This document shows, piece after piece, positions 58,325 through 63,943 of a stretch of 63,943 nt of DNA. This stretch comes from Clostridiales bacterium (GTDB lineage Bacteria; Bacillota; Clostridia; Christensenellales; Borkfalkiaceae), in the NCBI GenBank assembly GCA_015055525.1, contig SVHZ01000005.1:1-63943 (forward strand), given 5' to 3'. The translations under genes were made by a program, and so were the position numbers. Each line of letters starts with the position of its first letter. Within the stretch, counting starts at the first letter, position 1. The notes below the pieces were generated by a model. That model was not told the DNA's origin. It saw nothing but the letters and a program-made list of their open reading frames with translations, and made no database searches.

Positions 58325-59392
58325 ATGAGCGTATCAACAGAAAAACTTAATGAAATTATTCAGGAATTATTAACTTTTTACGCAGACAAGAAGTTCGTTA
58401 AATCGGACGAAATTATGGATAGAATTGAAAAGCATAAGATAACCCCTGAAGAAATCGAGCAAATTTACAATGCGTTTAGTGAAAAGAACATCGAAATCAT
58501 TGAAAGTTACGATGATATAGCGGCTAGAGATAACGACCTTCTCAATCAACTTGAAAAAGAAGTTTCGATGGACGACCCTGTTAAAGTTTACCTTAAAGAT
58601 ATTGGTAAAGTAGCACTTCTTTCAGGTGAAGAAGAAGCCGAACTTGCTGAAAAAATGATGCAGGGTGACGAGTTTGCTAAGAAGCGTTTATCAGAGGCGA
58701 ACTTAAGGCTCGTTGTTTCTATTGCAAAAAGATACGTTGGCCGTGGCATGCACTTACTTGACCTTATTCAAGAAGGTAATTTAGGTCTTATGAAAGCGGT
58801 TGAAAAGTTCGACTATACAAAGGGTTTCAAGTTCTCAACTTACGCTACTTGGTGGATTCGCCAAGCAATAACTAGAGCAATTGCCGACCAAGCGAGAACT
58901 ATAAGAATTCCCGTACATATGGTTGAAACTATAAACAAATTAATTAAAGTTTCTCGTCAACTTCTTCAAGAATTAAACAGAGAACCAACTCCTGAAGAAA
59001 TTGCGGAAGTTATGGGAATTAGCGTTGAAAAAGTAGTTGAAATTCAAACTATCGCTCAAGACCCCGTGTCACTCGAAACGCCTATCGGCGAAGAAGAAGA
59101 TAGCAATCTTGGAACTTTCATTGAAGATGAAAAGTCAGCATCTCCTAGTGACGTGGTTGCGTTTGCGATGCTTAGAAAACAACTTATCTCTATTTTAGAT
59201 ACCTTAACGCCAAGAGAAGAAAAAGTTTTAAGACTTCGTTACGGTATTGACGACGGCAAGCCGAGAACTCTTGAAGAAGTTGGTAGGGAATTTGACGTAA
59301 CGCGTGAAAGAATACGTCAAATTGAGGCAAAAGCGCTTAGAAAACTCCGCCACCCGTCGCGTTCTAAAAAACTCAAAGAGTATTTAGAATAA
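58325..59392 (+). CDS. rpoD: RNA polymerase primary sigma factor
   Basis: 355-residue housekeeping sigma-70 (SigA/RpoD). Region 1.1-like N-terminus, region 1.2 [16 protein letters not shown], region 2 [30 protein letters not shown] and [15 protein letters not shown], region 3 and region 4.2 [25 protein letters not shown]. It recognises the TTGACA/TATAAT promoters seen in this window. AGGAGA before the ATG. Confidence 0.97.
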   Translation: MSVSTEKLNEIIQELLTFYADKKFVKSDEIMDRIEKHKITPEEIEQIYNAFSEKNIEIIESYDDIAARDNDLLNQLEKEVSMDDPVKVYLKDIGKVALLSGEEEAELAEKMMQGDEFAKKRLSEANLRLVVSIAKRYVGRGMHLLDLIQEGNLGLMKAVEKFDYTKGFKFSTYATWWIRQAITRAIADQARTIRIPVHMVETINKLIKVSRQLLQELNREPTPEEIAEVMGISVEKVVEIQTIAQDPVSLETPIGEEEDSNLGTFIEDEKSASPSDVVAFAMLRKQLISILDTLTPREEKVLRLRYGIDDGKPRTLEEVGREFDVTRERIRQIEAKALRKLRHPSRSKKLKEYLE

Positions 59393-60039
59393 TGGACGGT
59401 AGGTTAGAGATATTATTCGACTTAGTAGGTAGCGGAAAACTGTTTGCAGACATCGGTTGCGACCACGGTAAAATTTCAAAAGCCGTGCTTGATAGCGGTA
59501 AGTTTGAACGAGTTATCATTTCTGATATTTCCGCTCAAAGTCTTAAAAAAGCCCAAAAACTACTTGAAAGTTACGGTGATAAAGTTACCGCGATTGTTTC
59601 GGACGGTTTTGATAATTATTTAGAAATTCCCGATGAGGCTATGATTGCAGGTATGGGCGGAGAAGAGATAGTTAAAATACTCTTGAACGCAAATAGCCTT
59701 CCAAATAGTTTAGTTTTAGCACCGCAAAAGAATAACGACAAGGTTAGAAGAACGCTCGTTTTACTAGGTTATAAAATCTTAACAGATTTTACCTTTTACG
59801 AACGCGGTAAGTTTTACGACGTTATAAGGGCGGAAAAGGGAAAAGACTTTTATACCGAAGACGAATACTCTTATGGCAGAGATAACTTAAAATATATGCC
59901 AGACGGGTTTATTAAAAAGTTAAACTTTGAAAAAAATCTTTATCTAAAGATAATTGGCGATGTAAACGCGTCGCAATCCGCTAAATGCGTGGCGGAAGAA
60001 AAACTTAAAAAAATCAAGGAATTTATAAATGAAGATTAA
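59392..60039 (+). CDS. trmK: tRNA (adenine-22-N1)-methyltransferase
   Basis: Methylates A22 of tRNA. 215 residues. Rossmann SAM motif FADIGCDHGKISKAVLDSG (about 18-36), acidic SDGF, AGMGGEEIVKIL and LAPQKNNDKVRRTL, characteristic of TrmK. The ATG overlaps the rpoD stop (TAATG), and the next gene overlaps by 11 bp. Confidence 0.93.
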   Translation: MDGRLEILFDLVGSGKLFADIGCDHGKISKAVLDSGKFERVIISDISAQSLKKAQKLLESYGDKVTAIVSDGFDNYLEIPDEAMIAGMGGEEIVKILLNANSLPNSLVLAPQKNNDKVRRTLVLLGYKILTDFTFYERGKFYDVIRAEKGKDFYTEDEYSYGRDNLKYMPDGFIKKLNFEKNLYLKIIGDVNASQSAKCVAEEKLKKIKEFINED

Positions 60040-60799
60040 CGAAGTATTACGCAAATTAGAAAAATACGCTCCACTTGAACTTTCAGATAGACTTATCAAG
60101 CAAATAGGTGGTTACGATAACGTTGGAATAATCGCTCAAATCGAAGGGGAGATAACGGGGATAGTTTTCACTCTCGACCTTACAGATAAAAGTATCGACA
60201 AGGCTTTGGAAACGGGTGCAAACTTAATCGTTACTCATCACCCGGCAATATTTAATCCGCCTTTGAAACTCGATTATGAAAAAAGCCCGTTGCTCCGTTG
60301 CTTGAACTGTAAAATAGGCGTTATATCAATGCACTTAAATCTCGATTGCGCAGAAAAGGGTATCGACTATTATTTGGCAAAGGGCTTAGGCGCTGAAAAG
60401 CAAGAAATAATTTATCAAGTGGATAAAAACTGTGGGTACGGTAGAATTTTTGAAACTTCAACAACTCTTAGCGAGATAAAAGAGAAATATCAAACGGAAT
60501 TTTTAACTGATAAAGTTATGATTTTTGGTCACTCTGATCGCGCGATTGAAAAAGTTGCGTCGTATTGTGGAGCGGGGCTTGACGATACGGCTATCGAAAC
60601 GATTACCGACGTTGATCTTTACGTTTCCGCTGATATTAAGCATCACGTTATTTTATCCGCGCTCAAACGCGGTAAATGCGTAATGCAAGTTACTCATTAT
60701 TCGAGTGAAATGTATGGTTTTAGAGAGTTTTATAACTCGGTTAAAGAAAATTTGTGTGGCGTAAACACTTGTATTGTTGAAAACGAGTTTATGCTATAG
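60029..60799 (+). CDS. Nif3-like dinuclear metal center protein
   Basis: 256-residue Nif3/YqfO family protein, a conserved metal-binding toroid of unknown activity (some act as GTP cyclohydrolase I-type 2 or dinucleotide binders). Motifs: NVGIIAQ, LIVTHHPAIFNPPLK, VISMHLNLDCAEKGI and ADIKHHVILSALKRG. The insert domain of longer homologs is absent. Overlaps trmK, as is typical. Confidence 0.93.
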   Translation: MKINEVLRKLEKYAPLELSDRLIKQIGGYDNVGIIAQIEGEITGIVFTLDLTDKSIDKALETGANLIVTHHPAIFNPPLKLDYEKSPLLRCLNCKIGVISMHLNLDCAEKGIDYYLAKGLGAEKQEIIYQVDKNCGYGRIFETSTTLSEIKEKYQTEFLTDKVMIFGHSDRAIEKVASYCGAGLDDTAIETITDVDLYVSADIKHHVILSALKRGKCVMQVTHYSSEMYGFREFYNSVKENLCGVNTCIVENEFML

Positions 60800-60807
60800 G
60801 AGGTAAT

Positions 60808-61536
60808 ATGCAAGAACAAATTAAACTTATCGTTGAATATCAAGAAATTGATAAAAACTTGAAGGCGATTGAAGACGAACTTAACGGTAGTGAAGAGGCT
60901 AAAAAGTATTTAGTAAGAAAGTTTTTGTCAACTGTAAAAGAAAGTTTAGAGGCTCTTGAAAAGAAAGCGCAAGCAGTTACTGAAAACTACAACGCTAAAA
61001 TTAAAGAACTTGAAAAGCAAGTTGAAAGCCTTAACGAATATGAAAAGGCAATCGATGCTTGTGAAAACGAAGCGGAACTTGAAAAACTTAAAAAGAAGTT
61101 CAAAGACGCTTGCTCGAAAATTTCCGTTTTAGAACAAGCCGTAGAAAATTATTCTAAAGAGATGAGTGAACTTTACAAAGAATATGGTAAACTCGGTCAA
61201 CAAAACCGCGCTATGCGCGCTCAATACGATGAGTTTGCTCCTAAACTTGAAGAACTTAAAAATTCTAAGAAGGAAGAAGTTGCAAGTTTGAAAGCAAAAC
61301 TCAAAACTTTAGAAGAAAAGATTGATAAAACCTTAATGGAAAGATATTCAATAAGGCGTAAGGATAAAAAGTTCCCGATAGTATTCGGGCTTGATTTATC
61401 AAAGAAAATGGCGTATTGCCCGTTCTGCGCAACGTCACTTTCTATTAGTTTTATGGAAGAACTTGGCTCTCACGCAATTAAAGAGTGTGAAAGTTGCCAT
61501 AGATTGATTTACGGTTACGAGCCGAACAAAAAATAA
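60808..61536 (+). CDS. C4-type zinc ribbon coiled-coil protein
   Basis: 242 residues. Long coiled coil (about 3-175) rich in Glu, Lys and Leu, followed by a zinc ribbon CPFC ... CESC (about 205-235). Matches the COG1579-type family, usually found next to Nif3, with a proposed nucleic-acid-related role. AGGAGG precedes the ATG. Confidence 0.88.
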   Translation: MQEQIKLIVEYQEIDKNLKAIEDELNGSEEAKKYLVRKFLSTVKESLEALEKKAQAVTENYNAKIKELEKQVESLNEYEKAIDACENEAELEKLKKKFKDACSKISVLEQAVENYSKEMSELYKEYGKLGQQNRAMRAQYDEFAPKLEELKNSKKEEVASLKAKLKTLEEKIDKTLMERYSIRRKDKKFPIVFGLDLSKKMAYCPFCATSLSISFMEELGSHAIKECESCHRLIYGYEPNKK

Positions 61537-61550
61537 GGAGATAACTTAAG

Positions 61551-62843
61551 ATGAAACTCAATTATAAAAGAACAATCTTAGTAGGTTTCGCGTTTTTCTT
61601 AATCTCAGCCTTCTGGCAAGCGTACGATAAAACCGTTCCTATGCTTATGGTATATAAGTTTGGTATGAACCAAACAATGTCGGGTGTAATAATGGCGCTC
61701 GATAACGTTTTAGCAGTATTTTTACTCCCTATCTTCGGCGCGTTGTCGGATAAGAGTAAGAGCGTTTTCGGTAGACGTACTCCGTTTATTTTCGTGGGAA
61801 CTGTTTTAGCGGTAATTTCGTTTATCTTTATTCCGCTTATCGGAGAAGATTTTTTATGGTTATTTATCATAATCTTACTCTTTACGCTTGTTTCAATGGC
61901 GTTCTTCCGTTCACCAGCGGTTGCTCTTATGCCAGACGTTACTTGTAAACCACTCCGTTCAAAAGGTAATGCAGTTATCAACCTTATGGGAACTGCCGGT
62001 GGTTTGCTCGTTTTAGTAGTTGGCTTAGTTATTAAGGTTGGCGAAAATTATATGCAAAACTTCTTCCCATACTACTTGGTAGTATGCGGTATTATGCTTA
62101 TCGGCTTAATTATTTTCCTTTTAACCGTAAAAGAGAAAAAGTGGGCTAATGAAATGCTTGAAGACACTAAAAAGTATTTCCCTGAAAACGAAGAAGAAGT
62201 TGAAGAAAACGAAACTACTAAAACTAAACTTCAAAAACCACAACTTATCTCGTTATTACTTATTTTAGCGTCGGTTGCGCTTTGGTATATGGGTTACAAC
62301 GCGATTACAAGTAAGTATTCTTTATACGCTGACACCGTTCTTAATCAAAGTTACGACCTTACTTTAATGATTGCTCAAGGCGGTGCAATAATTGCATACT
62401 TCCCAGTAGGTATTATCGCGTCTAAATTCGGCAGAAGAAAAACTATTTTAGTAGGCGTTGCATTACTTGCTCTTTCCTTCTTTACCGCAACGTTTATGAC
62501 TGCGCAAAGTTCTCCGATTATTATGTACGTATTGTTTGCCTTAGCAGGTATCGGTTGGGCAACTATCAACGTAAACTCTTTCCCAATGGTAGTTGAACTT
62601 GCAAAAGCAGGGGATACGGGTAAATACACGGGTTGGTACTACACCGCATCAATGTCCGCTCAAGTGTTAACTCCTATTTTATCGGGCGTAATTATGGATT
62701 TATTTGGAAATATGAGTCCGTTATTCCCATACGCGTCAATTTGCGTAGCGCTTGCGTTTATCACAATGTTCTTTGTTAAACACGGTGATAGTAAGCCGTT
62801 AGAATCAAAATCGGTGCTTGAAAGTTTTGATATAGATGACTAA
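61551..62843 (+). CDS. MFS transporter (SLC45/GPH-like sugar permease)
   Basis: 430 residues, twelve membrane segments with a hydrophilic central loop (about 200-225). FGALSDKSKSVFGRRTPFIFVGT (about 63-85) is the MFS loop 2-3 signature with D-x-x-x-x-R-R-T-P seen in sugar:cation symporters, and ASKFGRRKTILVG repeats it in the second half. A sugar or glycoside substrate is likely. AAGGAGA before the ATG. Ends one base before a 126-nt hairpin element. Confidence 0.88.
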   Translation: MKLNYKRTILVGFAFFLISAFWQAYDKTVPMLMVYKFGMNQTMSGVIMALDNVLAVFLLPIFGALSDKSKSVFGRRTPFIFVGTVLAVISFIFIPLIGEDFLWLFIIILLFTLVSMAFFRSPAVALMPDVTCKPLRSKGNAVINLMGTAGGLLVLVVGLVIKVGENYMQNFFPYYLVVCGIMLIGLIIFLLTVKEKKWANEMLEDTKKYFPENEEEVEENETTKTKLQKPQLISLLLILASVALWYMGYNAITSKYSLYADTVLNQSYDLTLMIAQGGAIIAYFPVGIIASKFGRRKTILVGVALLALSFFTATFMTAQSSPIIMYVLFALAGIGWATINVNSFPMVVELAKAGDTGKYTGWYYTASMSAQVLTPILSGVIMDLFGNMSPLFPYASICVALAFITMFFVKHGDSKPLESKSVLESFDIDD

Positions 62844-62969
62844 TTTTAAGCCGTTATTTACTTCGCAATACTGCGTTACTGCTTTGGTTTTGGACTTCAA
62901 TGACCAAAAGGTCTATTTCATCCCAAAACCATCGCGAGCCTTGTCTTGCTTGTAACTAACGGCTTAAAA
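62844..62969. repeat. 126-nt long-hairpin element, copy 2, directly after the MFS stop codon
   Basis: Perfect 13-bp terminal arms TTTTAAGCCGTTA / TAACGGCTTAAAA, inner arms GGTTTTGG / CCAAAACC and TGACC-AAAA-GGTC. Same length, arm layout and GTAACTAAC segment as the copy at 15567-15692, but with different arm sequences that still pair. Confidence 0.75.
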
Positions 62970-63060
62970 TAAGAGCATTGAATAAACTTTTTAGTCTCTA
63001 ACAAAATGTAAAAATGCACGCTTGATGCGCTCTTCCCTTAGGGATTTTTTAGGAACTATA
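62970..63060. other. Non-coding tail after the hairpin element
   Basis: No gene seen. Contains TCCC-TTA-GGGA followed by six T (about 63034-63050), which may be a weak terminator. Confidence 0.4.
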
Positions 63061-63090
63061 AAAGGATAGCAAAATTTTGCTATCCTTTTC
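63061..63090. terminator. Perfect 30-bp palindromic terminator
   Basis: AAAAGGATAGCAAAA and its exact complement form a loopless palindrome with T-rich continuation; ends the MFS transcript. A second dyad AACACAC..CTTTG-ATTA-CAAAG..GTGTGTT follows at about 63106-63139 and can serve the converging gene. Confidence 0.85.
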
Positions 63091-63153
63091 TTTTTGCCTT
63101 GCAAAAACACACGACTTTGATTACAAAGTATAGTGTGTTACACTTATATGCTT

Positions 63154-63792
63154 TTATAAAGCGAGCGTCTTGTTGTCGCATTCTTCTATTTGATTTATAA
63201 TAGATTCTAATATTACTAAAAAATTAAACGAATCCACAATTTGGAAAAGATATGTCTTTTTTTCAGTTTGTATTTGCAACATATTATCTGCAATGTTTAA
63301 ATTTATAATGTCACTATATCTAACAACGGAAGAATTTTTTATTGCAGAAAAAACAATCTTCTTATTTGTTAGATATATAGTACCAGTTGTCTTATCTATT
63401 ATTTCTTCTTTAATATAGTGACCTTTATAATTGCCAACCCTAAAACTTACACCTTTCATCACTCTAAACGAAACACCACGACTACCGCCTTCATATCCAA
63501 CTGTCTGCTGTTTTATTTTACAAAAACAAGCATCACCCATAAAATGACAAACTTCATTTTTTGCGAGTGGCATTGTGTCAATGGTTAGGGTTGGTAAACC
63601 ATTAACTAAAAACTCATTTTTCTTCTCTTCCCATTTTTCTTTTAATAATTGCTGTTCTTCATTTTTTGCTTTCTCAATTTTTAACTTTTCTTGTTCTTCT
63701 TGTTTCGCTTTTTCTTCTTTTCTCTTGTTTTTGTAATAGCATACAATACCTATAATTGCACCAATAAACAACAATCCCAAAAATCCTTCCAT
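63154..63792 (-). CDS. Membrane-anchored coiled-coil protein with PH/GRAM-like domain
   Basis: 212 residues from the ATG at 63792, set by AAGGAG; further upstream codons are unsupported. One N-terminal membrane helix (about 3-18) leads to a Lys/Glu-rich coiled coil (about 20-65) and a beta-rich C-terminal domain (TTGTIYLTNKKIVFSAIKNSSVVRYSDIINLN ... TYLFQIVDSFNFLVILE) with the pattern of bacterial PH or GRAM domains. A small internal duplication, RGVSFRVMKGVSFRVGNYKG, is visible. Function unknown. Confidence 0.75.
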   Translation of the reverse strand: MEGFLGLLFIGAIIGIVCYYKNKRKEEKAKQEEQEKLKIEKAKNEEQQLLKEKWEEKKNEFLVNGLPTLTIDTMPLAKNEVCHFMGDACFCKIKQQTVGYEGGSRGVSFRVMKGVSFRVGNYKGHYIKEEIIDKTTGTIYLTNKKIVFSAIKNSSVVRYSDIINLNIADNMLQIQTEKKTYLFQIVDSFNFLVILESIINQIEECDNKTLAL

Positions 63793-63943
63793 AGTACTCT
63801 CCTTAAAATAAAAAATTGCGCCTACCGAAGTAAACGCACAAAAAACGCAAACTCCGATAGTCGCCAAACCAACTGAAAAGCAAGAACAAATCTACGCTAT
63901 ATCCAGTAGGAATTTGCATTTTTATCAAATTCATTATGGACAT
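63793..63943. other. Non-coding edge upstream of the 63154 gene
   Basis: No supported gene. A 46-codon minus-strand frame begins at the last base but lacks visible upstream signals. Confidence 0.4.

Noticed and set aside
63806..63943. 46-codon minus-strand frame starting at the window edge
   Set aside because: No ribosome binding site can be seen, the composition is not convincing, and it overlaps the promoter region of the 63154 gene.

Overview
The window is a low-G+C, gene-dense chromosomal segment of an uncultured-type Bacillota, most likely a gut Clostridia. Support comes from the Firmicutes housekeeping order (ispG, a polC-derived gene, rimP, nusA, ylxR, ylxQ, infB, rbfA, nrnA, truB, ribF), the dgt-dnaG-rpoD-trmK-nif3 cluster, consensus TTGACA-17-TATAAT promoters, AGGAGG ribosome binding sites and many U-tract hairpin terminators. 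Placement below class is not possible from sequence alone; a Christensenellales-like lineage is only a guess.

Layout. 1-10.4 kb is carbohydrate and degradative metabolism: a glucosamine-6-phosphate deaminase-like gene with nagA, rsmE, a metallo-beta-lactamase protein, L-fucose isomerase with a divergent AraC regulator, an M20 peptidase, a neutral-ceramidase-like protein and a NagD-like phosphatase. 10.4-18.4 kb is the accessory region. It holds a 909-residue TIR-TIR-Sel1-TPR protein; a compact 1.8-kb module (XRE regulator divergent from a PD-(D/E)XK nuclease plus a small protein) bounded by 20-bp direct repeats next to tRNA-Ser(CGA); structured repeats carrying compensatory base changes; three related lipoproteins; and an apparently free-standing structured RNA. 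18.4-34.5 kb carries an NSS transporter, an HTH-NAD synthetase fusion with a dead glutaminase domain, a UreI/AmiS-like channel, flavoproteins, rho, an MTA/SAH nucleosidase, a degenerate polysaccharide deacetylase, an M16 peptidase, a tandem pair of amidohydrolases and an ArsR regulator. 34.5-37.7 kb has two more NagB-like paralogs (one apparently catalytically dead) divergent from an AraC regulator, and a Cys-rich micro-protein. 37.8-62.8 kb is a long, mostly co-directional housekeeping run: ECF-S/coaX, ispG, a polC reduced to N-terminal, OB and exonuclease parts, the nusA-infB operon, ribF, an endonuclease IV homolog, cardiolipin synthase, an M24 peptidase, EF-P, primase and sigma-70. The window ends with an MFS transporter followed by a second copy of a 126-nt hairpin element, and a minus-strand membrane protein.

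The best candidates for something undescribed are: the integrase-less XRE/nuclease module with its palindromic operator and flanking repeats; the covarying structured repeats around tRNA-Ser; the 18.1-18.4 kb RNA; the HTH/pseudo-glutaminase/NAD synthetase fusion; the polymerase-less PolC; and the structured rimP-nusA spacer. All functions are inferred by eye from motifs; no database search was run.
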